64,000 bases of DNA. Source: Echinococcus granulosus. Taxonomy: Eukaryota; Platyhelminthes; Cestoda; Cyclophyllidea; Taeniidae. Positions 36,249-50,819 of the stretch are shown here, piece after piece. The notes under the pieces are model-generated. The model was not told where the DNA came from, made no database searches, and saw only the letters and a program-made list of their open reading frames with translations. The stretch spans positions 830,105 to 894,104 of the forward strand of contig NW_020170386.1 in the NCBI RefSeq assembly GCF_000524195.1. Reading direction: 5' to 3'. The stretch's first letter is position 1. Each line of letters opens with the position of its first letter. The translations under genes were made by a program, and so were the position numbers.

Positions 36249-39200
36249 TCGGATTTACGTGATCCAACCTTGACTACCCCCTTATACAGGCACTTGTCCT
36301 TCTGGATAGACAAACGTGTGTGCACAGGGCCGCGTTCGTGCATGCATAAGCTCATCCAGGTATGCAGTGCCTGAGAGTGTTATTAACTTCCGTATCATTT
36401 TAATTCTTCCTTCACCACTTCTCTCTTCCCTGCTTCCTTCATTCCCTATTCTTTGGGGAGACACGGTACCTCTTCGTATAACTTTTCCTCCCCCTCTCTT
36501 TATATGCGACTCTTGTTAGGTGCAATAATTATCTTCCTTTTATTACCCTAATTATCCGCTGTTGATCACTATGTGTAGTGCTCAAGACTCGCTTTAACAG
36601 ATAATGACGTTGGTGAGATTTTTCAATGAAGAGCCCAACAAACGCATCACACGGGATGATAAATTGAAAACAATAGCGTCATCTTATTGCCTCAAAATAA
36701 GTGCATGATCTAGACATAGTTTTGTACATCTTAAAATAGATACACGCTCACACAAACACACTGTGCGGAACGAAAAGTTAAAGCCAGAATCTTTAGTGTT
36801 ATAGTCTCAAAATAATATTTATACTGTTGTGCGGTAAATTTGTCTTAATAAGTGACGTAATCCCCAGGTCCGTTTTATTGCCATTTTGGCACCAAATGGC
36901 TCATGATATCTAGGCAATATTTTGATTCTAAAACGGAAATTGTGGTAAGGCACACACTTGATCACTTGTGTTTTCACCTGATGGCCTTTGTAGCGAACGT
37001 AGTAGGGGATAATAAGTTAGTTTTACGCGTACATTTATCGGCGCCTCAGGAGACTGCTCTGTCATTCAGCTGTGGTGTCATCTTTTTATTAATGAAACTA
37101 GAATCGAAACTTCTTCAGTTTACACCGGCTGCTTTCATTTTAAGTGCACTATGAGTCCTGTGCTAAACTTCAAAACTTGGCAACAAAGGACTCCACTGCA
37201 GTTACTGACGCCAGATACCGCATGCCTTCTTATCTTTTCGGATGATGCCATCTCGAATACTAGGCTACTTTCATAAATTTCCAAAATTCAAATTCTCACC
37301 ATTTTTACGCACCTACTCATTTTACACTGGTTGAATAATGTATAAATGCACTGGAGATCAAGGCTTGTCCGCATATGTCGACACAATAACCCATAACTGC
37401 AGTCAACTGGAATATAAACTCTCTCGTCGAAGTGTCTAGGTTCTAAATCCGACAATACTTTACTCCCAGACATTGGATCACTCTTGCATTCCTGTGCCAT
37501 TTCGTTTTCCATGAAATAGAGGTGACTGTTCAGTAGTGTTACGGGCTCGAGTTTATAATGCGAGGCCGCGAAAAAACTGACAGGCGGGTAAAAGTTATCC
37601 GGAGAGTGGAAATGGGATCGTGTATGTCAAAGTGCGTAAAGGTGTTCCAGGGTCATTCGGTTTGGATATTGATGAACCTCAAAGTAAAGCATAGCAGCTG
37701 TTTCATTTACAGTATTTTTTCGTATGAATGGTGAATATTGAGTAGTGATTGTCCCACCTAGTTAAATAAATGAACCGCAAATAATAGGTACACACAGATG
37801 AGGGGTAATATCCAGGTTTAAAATAAAGTAGCTTTCAAGCACCACGAAGATGCGACCGTTTGATTTTGGGGACATCACTGAAGTAAAAACTGTTGACACT
37901 TTTCTTAGTGTTACGACAGTTCGAATGTTAACTATAGCTAAGTTTTACTTGGAAACCAAGGACCTCATTTACAGGCCTGAATTGCTCATCGAGGTTGATT
38001 TCTACAAAGGCATCACGCTCTTTAATTTGACTGAATTCGTGATATTTCCATTGGGAGGAAAATTGGAAAATTTTCATTTGAATTTACACACTTTTTATAG
38101 TGTTTCAAAGAGAAAATTCTCGTGATTCAAATCACCAACTGCAACACTTGGGATTGCATAGTTAAATAGTTAAAATGAAATAAATTATGGATTTTTCGCG
38201 AAAAATACGATAGAAGGTTTTGGGTTTTAAAACTAGCAGAAGCCATCCTGGAATCTGCGCACTTATCTCGGATTCGACATCTGAATCAACAAATATGAAA
38301 TCAGACAAATAAACGGCATGAATTAATTAGACGGATTCTAAGTATTCGGACAATAAGCAACTTGTGTTTTTCTGTTAAGTAATGGATTATGACTATCTTA
38401 ACTGTTTTGCAAGACTTAGTTGAGTTGCAAAATAACAATAGGGGATGGATATTCGTTTCAAAACTAGTTAAGCATCTATTTCAACAATAGGGTGACTTGT
38501 AAAAGGAATCTAGCTTCAAATAAATTACATACACCAAGATTCACTATCCGTTTCCGTGTAAAATCCGAAATGTTAATTAAAAACCAAAAAACGCAAAAAT
38601 GTGAGGGATAGTGACAAAAATGTAGGACAAAGTCATTCCCGCATAACATGAACTGATGGGTAGAAAGGGATGTCACCTTGCGTTCACGTACTTCTGAGAC
38701 CACTAAGCAAAAAAACATGCAGGGTAGTTAATTTTTTGTTAAGCTACAAAACACAATGATTGAACGTTATCCTAGTTGCACATTTGTATCACAGGGGAGA
38801 ATCACTAGCCTTCACCATCCATTAATCGCAGGTGTAAAAGATAAGTCCCTATATTGGATGAGATCTCTAGATGAGGTCGGACTTCACGATGGTATCGTTG
38901 AAGGTCTGCGGGTCAGCTGCGATCATCCCAAATCTGTATAAATAAACAAACGCACCCAGTCAGAAGTTAATTCACCCAAGTGTAAGCATTCCCTAAATTA
39001 TAGCAGGAATTCTAGTAAAACAAGCGAGGTCGTAAATTTGCATAGTGGAAACTCGGATTTTGACCCGGTTGTCAACTTCAAGTAAAAACTGTTCCTGTTG
39101 GCATAGTTGGAAACATAATCACGACACGTTAATCAAACAGTGTGCAAAATATTAAGTGGCATGTACATGTCCGATGCAAAGCCTAATTTTTTCATTAAAA

Positions 39201-40577
39201 GCTTAATCTTCCAAGTGGAAAAATACGTTTAAACTATCTGTAGGTAACTTCTAACGCGTTTTAAAAGTAAATAGAATAAATTGAATGAATGCATTTTTAG
39301 GTAGGATATCACAAAGGAAAACCATTTTTTACCTCACCAAGTCACCCACACAAATTAGCTGGATATATCGGTCTTGGAAAGTTGAATTTAGATGTACCTC
39401 ATATGAATAAATTTTGTGAAGTGAAATACGCTGAAACATTTAACACAAATTATGCACATTGCGTTGAATTCAGCATAACTGCTCAAATGCTCAACCGACT
39501 TGGCGAACCAAGGTGCAATGCGAGAGGAATGCACATATTAATACAAATTGCCATATGCAGTGCTATTACGGATCGCTAATGTAAGATATTCTTGCTTACT
39601 GTATTATCACTTTATCAATTGTGAAAATATGTTAAATGTTTAACATTTCAAGACTGACATTAACCATCCGGCCCTTTTAAAAACGAGTCGACCTGGGTCT
39701 TTGATTTCTCTTTGGAACTTTTATTGTACAAATACTGGTATGCCTTGAACAATTTTTTTGGTGCGAGTGTGCAATTATCTATCCTGAATCGTAAGGTGAC
39801 AATACTGTTTTGGAGTTTACCAATAAATGATCCTATTTGGAAAGGTGACGGAAATCCCTCTCAAACAAATTCACATACAAATACGTAAAATACCAAAACC
39901 TCAGGATTACTTAAAAATGTGAAAGACATAGTTGCTGTGATACTGTTCTAATGAGCATAAGAATGGAATTCCTGCTTATTAAACACCGAAATAGTAATTG
40001 ATTGCAACATTTCTTTTTAGCGAAATAGCGTGGTTGCTATGCAAGGAAATTGCCTTGAAGTCAAGCCCTCTGATTGCACTACTCATTAACTTTAAGCAAC
40101 CACTCATAAAGATTAATCAGTTGAAGAAAGTTGAAGCACCAGCCCCATCTTGCTGGTGTTCATCAAGAAGTTGGTAACGTTGTATTGTTAGATGTGTAAT
40201 ATGATTTGGAATTAAATTCACTTGTTTGGACTGCAATCGATCTGTTCTTCTCATGCCTCAAAATCTCTGCCCTGTAAAATGAAGTAATGTCGTGTAAGTG
40301 ACAAATGTTTTCTTTGTTAAATACAATTATAAAGGAGTTCTTACAGTTCATTGGGTACTTTCAAGTCACAATCTGTTATTATATAGATTATTACTATTTA
40401 GAAAAGGCTTATAAAAACAAACTTTTTGCATTGCTGTGCTTCCAGATTTAAGTATCATCAAGATGAGACGCGTAGGGAGATATATGTTGTATTGGCGCTC
40501 ACCATTGTGCCATGACTGCAAGATATGCTCTCCTCCGAGTTTTCACTAAACTGGGATTTGTCATCAGACGATCGATC
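36249..40577. other. Intergenic, 4.3 kb
   Basis: Lies between the convergent 3' ends of rabphilin (plus) and the catenin gene (minus). Includes the rabphilin 3' UTR; no AATAAA close to its stop was seen. Open frames at 37850-38125, 38756-38941 and 39382-39579 have AT-rich codon use and no domain I recognise. Confidence 0.5.
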
Positions 40578-43500
40578 TTAGGGGGCCGTCGTAAAAGCTA
40601 CGTGATGGCCATCCCAACTGATAGCCCCGACGCCAGCGGTATTGGTAGAATGAAAGAGGGCGCGGTCTCCGAAGGGCGATTCAAACTGCTGCAGAGTATC
40701 CTCTGACTTCCATCTCATGGTATTGGAGAAGAAACTCGATTGATAGGCGGAGGAGGACGCTGCGGATGGGGCGCGTTGAAAGTTCTCCTGTAGGTCGTAA
40801 GTCGGACGGTAGCTGCGAGCCTGACGACACTTCTTTCGCTGCCTTTCTTCTCCTTCCTCGTAGCGCTGGGCAAGTGTCAATGGGACGCGTCTGAGCCCAC
40901 TCTGATGGACCAAGGTCTGAGGTAACTTGCTGCGCTTTTTTTGGAGAAAGTCGACCTCGGTTAATCCATACTCAGAGGGAGAAAATGGAAATAATACCAA
41001 TTAATTTATTTAAATTAAAACTTTTACGTCATTCTGAAGTTAGACTCAAAATCAGTTTTATTTAGACTACCGCATAGACTGAGTCCATACCACCACAGTA
41101 GTACATCATACGCATTCGACAAAAGAAACTCCTTAAAGTGATAAAGAGTTGGTCAAGTGGTTGAATAACCTTCTAACCTTCGCAAAATTATTTGGAAATC
41201 ACTGGAAAAACCAAGCCAAAGGATCAGTAATTGTGTGATTCACCTCTTTATAAGGGGGTTGGAGACGTTTGATGTTCCATAGTGATCCCAATAACTGATA
41301 CACCGCCTGACAGCAGGAGCGATGGATGTCTGGTAGCGCGGGTTCCTGTTCTGCACTCAAAGCCTGAACCAGGACTTTGCAGTACTGAACTCCACCCAGT
41401 TCGACGAAGTGACTTAAAAAAGACAGCGAAATAAAATTATAGTGATCACATACTTGTATCAAATAATTGCCAACTCTATTGCTAAGGATAAACGATTTGG
41501 ATGGTAAATATCACCAGATCTGTATCAAAAATTTATTTTCGATTGCCTCAGTTAATGAACGAGAGCAACATTTGCCTATATTTTACAAATTGACAAAAGA
41601 AAAAAGCCAAAAATGTGAGCTAATGCTGACATAGTAACCATGAGACGTTTTCTTGACATAGTCTATCATTCCGACTTCGAGAAAATCGTACAATTTGTAA
41701 GATGCCAAATACACAACGTTAATATGGGGCTTGGGCAGATGACAAACGTATTTGGAAATTTAGCTCACAAGGCAGCAAGTTTGCAAAATGCAGTCGCTAG
41801 TCAAAAACCATTCAAAATGCTTGATTAATTTTATGTAATTTGAGCAACCTATGGCCGACGGTCAATAACTGCTGTCACTTCGCAACGAAAGGCTTAGGCT
41901 TTTAAGGACAATTTCCGGAATTTTAAGCAAATTTCTCCCTTTATGCAGTGAGAAAACCTCCCATTCGACTGATGAACTTAGCGAATAATTGGTAGATAAT
42001 TTCAACAAATTTTGCACTGAAAAACAGGGAAGTGGAACGTCATTGAAATTGTACAAATAGACATGTTGATGTTTAGGACATGCGGCGCACAAGTTGGTTA
42101 AGAAGGAGGAGTAAACAAATCGCGAAATCACAAGGCTTCTATGCCATTTAAATGAATAAAGGCTGAAATCCTTGGTTCCCGCATAACTAGCACTTTTGCC
42201 AGAAAGGTAGTCAACGCCAAGCCAGAGAGGACTTGCAAATAAAAGGCAGACCGACAAAAGTGATGCCAATCAACGCTTATCACATTCTTTATGTTCAAAT
42301 TGAGCAGGATGGCCAAGATGTATTTGGTTCAGGGTCAGCTAAGCAATCCAGGCAACACAGGGTCATAACTAGGATTCGTTATAATACAAATTTCCAAGTA
42401 TTTTAGGGGAGATTTTTATGGTCAAACTTTCCATTGGAGTCTTTGATTCAAAATATATCGAAAAGCAAAACATTTTGCTAACCAAAAATAATACCTTCTT
42501 AAACAGTTGATAATTATGTTTTATGCTCGATTTGTACGGTCACACTATCCCCCCTTTTTGACAATTTATGCCAAAAATAGACATTCAAGTAAGGCGGAGG
42601 ACTTGGTTAATAGAATACTGTGAGAATTATAATGACGAAGTTATGATGGGTATATTCTTGATACGGATGCCAAGTATCGATATAAATCCACATTTCTCAA
42701 CAAAAAAGTGACTTTAATTGTAGAATTTCTAAACTATTTGAACTGATCTTATTCTGTTATAAAATTTAATAAATCCACCGAGATTTAAAGTAGTGGTCAA
42801 GCAATATTAGCAAACAAAGAAGATGCAAAAGGAATAAAGTTTCTTTGAGGTAGGATTAAAGTTTTACCTTGCTCTAGTGTTTCATTTTATGCAATATGCT
42901 TCTAAACCTATTTACTCGGTCGTTTTCTTTATGTTCACTATCAAATTAATTGGGCTTTACAGTTGAATTTTAGAACGTGAAAAATAGGTGATTTCATGGG
43001 AGAACTTTGAACTGGAATATCATATTTCATTTTCTAATTTGCTACATCGCTGCTAGAGATAGAAGTGGTGAAATTTTTAATAAGAATAGGAAATAAATGT
43101 CTGTGCATAAATAAACGCTTTAATACCCTTAATGAATGATTATGTACAAAGGAAATGACTTTTTTCGCAACTTCTCTCTCGCAAATTTTGATACTTTTGT
43201 GGAGGCATAGGCTAAACTATTAAAACAAAGTAAGCAGTGCCAGCAAGCAAGTTTTGAACCAACTTGTTGGCCATAAAGAGCCTATTTACACATATCTCAA
43301 TACATTCCTAAAAAAACCCTGGCCGCAGTCACATTGCGGCCACGTTGAAACCATGCTCTCAGTTTCTCGAGTTTTGCTACAGAAAATGTCAAATTGCAAA
43401 ATAAACACTGATAACTATGGTAGGGAACACTTAAATATTTAAGGCAGTTTTAAAGAAGCGCTCTGGCACACCTGGTAAAGTTGTCTTGACTTAAGACGAC

Positions 43501-46500
43501 TTCGGAACACAAATTAAGAATGGGCAGTAGAACTTGGCAATTCAGATGAGTTTGGAGATGAGCATTCGACACTGTGAATGACGCGAGACTGGAGAGTGAC
43601 CGACTTCGTGACGCGTTCGGGTGAGGAGTGAGGCAGGCCACAAGCGTGGGTAGCGAGCGTTTCCCTAGGTGCTTGAGTGCCTCCTTCTCCAAAATCAGAT
43701 TTCGCAAAGTCAATGCCACAGTTGCGACAACAGTATTATCAGAGAAATGGAGAAGATCGACGAGAACAGACAGCCCTTTTTGCAGACGAACCTTGAAATG
43801 AAGAGGCTTAGTGCTTGCCTTTTAAAGACTGAGTGAGCTTGGCATTGTAAATAATCATTGTATTTTATCGTTTTCGGTTTTTACTGACAAAAAATCAGTA
43901 AGACTCACATATAAAACGCCGTCTTACGTTTAAAAGTACATTGACTGACATTTGTTTTCCAATTATTTGAATAGAAGTTTCCATTTTGTTTACTTAAAGA
44001 ATCAAAACTTGCAGAAAAGATGTGCTACTTTCATGTCCGATCAGTTTCTAAATGATGCTGTTAGTCCTTAATTTTAAAGCAAGGGTATCAAAGAGGCTAT
44101 TTAAACCTGAATTTATTTCATCATTAATGATTTTTGGATTTACGTTTCACCTTGCTGCCTCTAACAGTCTCTCAATATAGTTTCCATAAGAGTAGTAAGT
44201 GAAAATACAAATATTTCTCTTACAAATTCGGTGACGTTAACGATTTCATTTTATTTTATTTGCTTATTTGAATTACTAATTTAATGGCTTCTCAGTTTTT
44301 TTTTTCAAATGATTAGGTTGGCATAAGGAATTTTATTCGCTAAATGATCATTGTCTAATTACAGATATTACTGCAAATAAAACTAGCATTATCAGAAGGA
44401 CCATCGCAGCCAAAATTATGTGCATCATTGAAGTAGTTTACACGGTGTTGCGTCAGCATGAACAGTAAGTTAAGAAAAATCTTCTATTTTTCACAAAACA
44501 CTGCAAGATGTCATTCAAGGAACTGATAGGTAAAACAAATCCCTCAATCTTGCATAAAACTAAGGAAATAAGACGAATCAATGACTTTTTGTTTCTGAAT
44601 GCTGATATTATAAAAACAATGTAACGGCAAAGAAAACAGTCATAATTAGAGGAAGTGCGTCAACTCACCTCCGAACGAACGATCCCTGCTGGTTGCCATT
44701 TAGTCGAAGAGGTGAGATTCTGGATGGCACCAGCAACGGCTTCAATACAGACGGGATTGGAAGCTTGGCGTAAAAGTGCAAGGAAGGTAGCCACCGTGTC
44801 GGATTGCCACAGAACGGCCTCTGGCACATTTGAAACTGGCCTAGAGGATTCCCAATTCTTATTATGAACATCTATAGGGAAGTGCGTATGGGGTGGGTTA
44901 ATTACTCCGATGCGGGACCTAACTTCTGAAAGTGAATATTTAGTTGCATGCAGGACTTGGAAATGTAACCCTTGATAAGAGCGGTGATCGTATAAACTAT
45001 TTAACTGCAAGAGTTTTTCATCACAGGAGTGCCAAATTCTACCTACTCTTTTCATATGTAAAGCTATGGTTACGCGTTGCTTGTTGCTGCGTTGACTAGA
45101 AGCTTCCGAGGCATAATGCATTTTAAGAATACAATAAGGAAGATCATCCTGCCATAACAATGAGAATGGACTTCTTATTTCTTGGCATGGAGAACATTTA
45201 TTCCATGATTCAATTAGTCTAATTTGCTTCCCATTAAGTACTACCAATGCTACATTGCGTGAAGCGGATCACTTTGAAAGTGAAAACGTTTACTGTGTTT
45301 GTAGAAGTCCTAGCAAAGGTGAATAGTCAGTGGGACAACATTTTAAGCAAATTTGGCTTTAGTCTTTCTAAGTGATACCTATTCCTTCGGTTCTACCGTA
45401 TTATAGTGAGCTATCCAACGGAAGATTTGTAAATATTATAACAAATGGACTTTATGATGCGTGTTTATCTAAGAAGAACCACTAACGAGTTATGATTCTA
45501 TGCAGCCTTCTCTTTCAAGGAAATACAATTCACATTCAAAGTGGTGGAGGCCTACTATTGTCGTTACTTCCAATCTCTCCATCTTTAATAATAAAATTGC
45601 ATCAAAATTTAGGACTAACAATAGTGTTAGATTGTAGAAGGACAAGGTTGATCACTTTCCAAAGAAGGTTATAGTGAATTTTTAGTCAATTACTGGAGGA
45701 AAACGCACTAGGCAACTTTATACCATGGAATGTTATTAAAATTTTTATGGAGTACTTGACTGCTTGCTTTGTCCACTTTTGAAGTTAGTGTTTTGGTGAG
45801 ATTTGGTACCAAAATACAATTTATGCAATGCTATTGTGCTATCCTAAACTTCCTTGAAACAATAAGCATATAAAGTTGGGGTAATTGGCACCGACGAAAA
45901 TAAGGTGGTAAACCGAAAGAAGTGAAGCAAAGGGGAAGAGTCGGCATGGAACTTGATAACCTTGAATGACCTCGAACTTCATAATATACACTGCGTTAAA
46001 AACGTACCATTTCTACTTATTTTGTAATATAAAACGGTCTTGTGGAAGACTGCAGGTGTTTTCCAACCTAATGCTGTTATAAAACAGACTCGCCTGTGAC
46101 GCCCGAAGATAACTTGCAAGTGATTGCTGCCGAATGCTAAACTGTAGTGCCACGGGAAACATATGGAAAACTTTGCGTTAGTAGGATGATAATAAAATAA
46201 TATGCGCATCTCGTCAATGCAACTCAGTTTCTGGAAAGAAATAAGAACATATAAAATAGCCAGTCAAAAGGTGTGCTAGCAATTAAGTAAAGTTTAGCGA
46301 CAACATTTTGAATTTCTGGAAAGTCCACATGCATACGAAAGTCGGAGCCGATGAGGAATCATTTTGTACAGTGGAAGATATGCTGTTTTTAAAGCATTTG
46401 ATCATCAAAAACCCACACAGAGCCGAAGACTTACTGTTTTGCTACTTGACTCATGTTACAGATGTAAGCAACTAAAGCTTGACAGTTGACAGATGTGCAT

Positions 46501-49500
46501 TCACTTGCCCTCTTGAAGCATAACCTGGAAGACCAAATTATACCACAACAATTGGTTAAGGCGTTATGACGCTCATTAACTTTTTGTAGTTTGCGTATTC
46601 ATGACGATGCATGCCCCAGGGTAGCTCTTTCCACTCAGCCAAATTCCTTTCAAAATCCATTCAAAGAAATATGGACAAGTTATCAGCGCTTATTTGCCCA
46701 AAGCTTTAGATTGAGTGTGTACTTTAGTCTGTTCTCAATTCACATTAGGAGAACATTAACTGGTGTGAGTAGTGGCTACAGCCTAGCTCAAATGCGACAC
46801 AGAAACCTCTACCACTTTTGGTAAAAAACTGCAAGTATTTCAAATGACTCGAATTTGTATCCTGAATAAATGGCACTTTAATTCGAGCATAATTTGTGAT
46901 CGCTATTAAATTGTGACAAAGTATTTTTAGAACTATGGAATCTGAAGTGTGGATTTAATGGGACGCATTAAATGCCGTATAATGGGCACTCTCTTGGCGT
47001 GGGATGTATCTTAGTGGGCATTCAATTAAAATTTCACTTGATTTAGGATTGAAGTAATTTCTGCGTTGTTTGTAGTGAATATGCACCTACTTACAAGGTT
47101 TACAGATTCACAAAAATATACTACATGAAGGACTTTGTCTTTTACAATCAAATAATATTAAATGCGAAAAGTAAATTGAATAGGGAAAGGCAAGAAAAAT
47201 ACAAGCCTGTTGCATGCTTTCCAAGCATTCAGTAATATTTTGCAAAATTTTGATCACCTTGAAGTGCAATTGTAACAGCGTCAGCCATTTCACAATTGTG
47301 TTTTAGTGAATGCCGATATACAAGAAAAAATTTCTTGATTCCGTGAAACTAGTCATCCGTACCGCATGCTAATGAATAACCAACCATGCAATACCGTGAG
47401 ATGAAACTAAAGTTAATTAATTCAAGATGCAATGGTATAATTGCAAATGTCTTCGGTAAGGTGGCAAAAAAGGGGTCCCTGATTTGAAAGTGGTCATTGA
47501 TACGAATAGAAGGAAAAGAATTAACAGTGGGGCACTCAAACGCATTTATACAACATTCGATGGCCGAAGAGGGTGAAGGTTATGTTGGGACATAACGCTC
47601 AAACACTTGGGCAAAGCCTCTGAATCCGATATAATAAAGTTCAATGAAAATTTGAAATTCGACATTTTATGCATTTCAATGGAATACACATAAGGAGGTA
47701 CGTTTCTCTTGGCGAAGTACGATACTTGGTTTTTCGTGAAAGACTTGAAACGTAGAGAAACCCAGGCTGAGAAATGTAAACGACAATTTGTTTGAAAGGA
47801 TGGCAACTCAAAGTAGTAAAACCTCACCTTAAGGATGGACCTAAATATTTCCGTAGGCATTGAAAGGTTCCCAAAATGTTGAAGCTAAATGGGCAGAAAT
47901 ACCAAAAATATGTTGTCCAAGAACTAGCTCAACACAAATTAACTTATTTCTCAAGAAGCACTGACCATAAACAGAAAAAATTATAAACAAAAAGACAATA
48001 AAATCAAGTTGGTATTCCGGAATGCCTAATGGTAGCTCTGTTAAATAAAAGTTACCAGACGGCAAACGGCGTCGACTATAAAAGTGGTAAATAAGATTTA
48101 GGTTCATTCCTCGATTTACTAACGCATTTTTTACAAAGAACTATTTAAAACATTATCAAAACACCAACAGACTTTTAAGAAACTTGATGCTGAAACAATA
48201 CCACAAACTCGAATGTTCCTGGAGCAATAGAACCTCAAGCGAACCCTACTGAAAATTCGAGCCAGAGTAGTAGACAAGCATAAATGAACCGATTCAAAAC
48301 TAGCCAAAACCTTTCTGTTTCCTCCCCTCGGCGATTCTGCCATGGCTGCGGCTTCTAAGCGTCCTCTTGAGAAGGTGGCTGCCCAACGGCTTAGTGACCT
48401 CTCCTAGAGAGAAGCAGAGGTTGCGGACGGCGCAGGCACAATTTTCCACAGCCTTCGTGTCCGCCAGACCCGTGGCTGCGGCCACGCACATCACCTGCAG
48501 CAGACTATCCAGTAACCCCACGCACCCTCTTAACTGGGCGCGCGTGTTTGCATCCTCGCAGCAGCTCATATTCCTGTTAAAGGTGTGCCAAATTCACTCA
48601 TTCCTTCTACTTGCTCACATCCTACCTAGTACAAAGGGTACTAAAATGCTGTTTAGGTTTAATCTTCTTTCAAATCCATTGGTATGGACAAGTTTCCTAC
48701 CATAACTTTAAATCCCATATAACTGCAGTGAAATAAATTCCTCAATTGTTAAACTTTCGAAAATCGAGTGCGCTGCTTCCGATGTGTGGTTACTAATTTA
48801 ATCATTTCGAATTGTAAGACAGAACTGGGCGTAACGACGGTGTCCTGCATTGAGAAATATTGGCTTTTGACGGCTTATTACGTTGGCTAATAGACGATTG
48901 AGAGTTGTGTTGCTTCAAAAACTTTAGAAGATTCTTAGAATAAGTAGTTTTATCAATGGTGTCAGTCACGTTAACACACGATGTAAAATAAATATCAGTA
49001 ACTCAAAACAATTACTTGAGCTCATGTAAAGTTTGAATGTGTCTAGAAGTCGATAACTTATAATCTAGGGACTGAAAGCAATTTCACATACCGTATAACT
49101 GCGGTGCAATTACGATAGAGAACGGTTGAGTATGGAGGTGGGTTGCCATCGGTAAAACTGTCAAAACCATTGTAAGTGGCTTCTGCAACCGGTATCAGGA
49201 CTGTTGTCACAAGAACTGGAATCACCGCTTCAACCACTACTCGTCCTTTTATTGATTCAATAGATGTAATATTGCAAAGAATGGAAGAGGTATTATCTAG
49301 TGCTTTTAAGATACGGTCGACGTTAAGCCTTGCTGTTTCAGGAGCCAAACAAGTGCATTTATTCCATTTAGCCTTTCAAACTCTAACTGAAATAAAAAGC
49401 AACCTGTCTAAATTTGGAGTAAATTTACTCGAAAAAATTAAAAAGGAGTATGAAAACTGTGCATACGCAGAGTGAGACATTTGAGCCCGAGGTAAGGTTT

Positions 49501-50819
49501 CGTAAGGCTCCAGTGGCATTTGCAATTACGGATGGCTCCTTTGATATGAGTAACCCAATTAAATTACTAAGTCCACCAGCACGCCTGAAGTAAAAGAGGA
49601 ATGGGGAGTACTTCAGCTTATGATAATCCACTTTCGACAATCATTTTACGCAATGACTAAAAGAGCTATGCTAATCTAGACATCAGATTTTAAATATACT
49701 GGCGCAACATAATACGACAAATATGGTAATGACATACATGTATTTAAAGCGACTTACTGAGTTAATGAGAAAAGGAAATCTACAAAAATATTTTGTAAAA
49801 CATGATTCAAAGCTAGAAAAACCCTAAAAGACCTGAAAATATCCATTTAGTTGTGAATCCTAAATTATGTTTTTGAATTCCTCTTCTTTTTAAATAATAG
49901 AAAACCCTTAAATTCAGTCCTAGTCTAGCTTATAAATGTTTGGACATGATTAAACAGTAGCAGTAACAAAAACGATTTATGCTAATGTTTTAGCAAAATT
50001 GCTTTACCGTGCCTCTTCCTTAGCATCGTCATTCTTATACACAAGGTGTTGTATGCACGCAGCAGCAGTTGCTTGAACGGTTGCATTTGGCGAAGTAAGT
50101 CTGTTTACAAGGCATGGAATATCGGTTAATGTTGAAAGATCCGTATTTGATTGAAAGCTCCGGAAACCTGGGGTAAATCGTTGCCGAGCGTTGACTGAGA
50201 AATAAGAACTGTGTGTTATGAAGATCGGTTCGATACAAGTTGTTTATTCAATCCAGTAACACCTCTTTTAGAAAAATTTCCTACACACTGTAGGTAAACC
50301 GAGTTTACAAGTCTTTCTTACTAACAAAGCAAGTCCTTGCAAAGTTAAAATTGAAAAAACTCGAAAGCATAAAACTTATTGCACAGAGGAGTTCCCCGGT
50401 AACAATAAATGCTAATTACAGACAATAATTTGGATGGAATTGTAAAGAAGAATGTTATTTGGCGCATATGGATTAGTTTGTAAATGGGGAAACCCATTTT
50501 AGGTGAAATTCATGGAATTTACATCGAAGATGAACAAAATACACAAATCATAACTGACAAAACCAACTAAAAATTTAGTGAGAAATGTCTTACATTTGTT
50601 GTATAGCAAGGAAAATAGGGAGATATGTGATTTCTTTGGATACTGTGACCCAGTTGTTAAAAATACGTTGGTTCCCGTGCCATGGACACTCATATGACTT
50701 GAGTAGTCATCCCCGCAATACACACCCAGGAACTCGTTGCTTTGTGCTTTTATAAATGTGTCTAAAATAGCGACTACATAAATGAGTTGCATACTCCTCT
50801 TGTTTAATTCAACATCCAT
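40578..50819 (-). CDS. CTNND1: p120/delta-catenin family armadillo protein
   Basis: Armadillo-repeat catenin of the p120/delta/ARVCF type, which binds the cadherin juxtamembrane tail and controls cadherin stability and Rho GTPases at junctions. Exons in transcript order: 50819-50594, 50194-50008, 49584-49467, 49386-49092, 48573-48311, 44871-44669, 43791-43472, 41412-41244, 40970-40578. Repeats track human delta-catenin: QATAAACIQHLVYKNDDAK; ANATGALRNLTSG; GINALVWLLKQQ; SSILCNITSIESIKG; NCTAVIRNMSCCEDANTRAQ; KAVENCACAVRNLCFSLGE; EAVAGAIQNLTSSTKW; VRLQKGLSVLVDLLHFSDN; TVALTLRNLILEKEALKHLG; QAVYQLLGSLWNIKRL then YGLTEVDFLQ. About 724 residues. Two oddities: a one-base frameshift inside exon 49386-49092, and a short N terminus (about 90 residues before the repeats against roughly 350 in vertebrate p120). 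ATG 50819 is the best visible start, but an acceptor at 50762 (gctattttag) would allow an unseen upstream exon. No C-terminal PDZ ligand like the DSWV of delta-catenin. Confidence 0.9.

Noticed and set aside
37850..38125. A 91-codon frame in the intergenic region
   Set aside because: ATG-initiated but with spacer-like base composition and no domain; chance is sufficient.
48367..48705. A 112-codon plus-strand frame
   Set aside because: Antisense shadow of catenin exon 48573-48311.
49290..49360. A micro-intron or programmed -1 frameshift to explain the catenin frame break
   Set aside because: All GT-AG pairs there leave a stop or the wrong phase, and no slippery heptamer in the right register is present.
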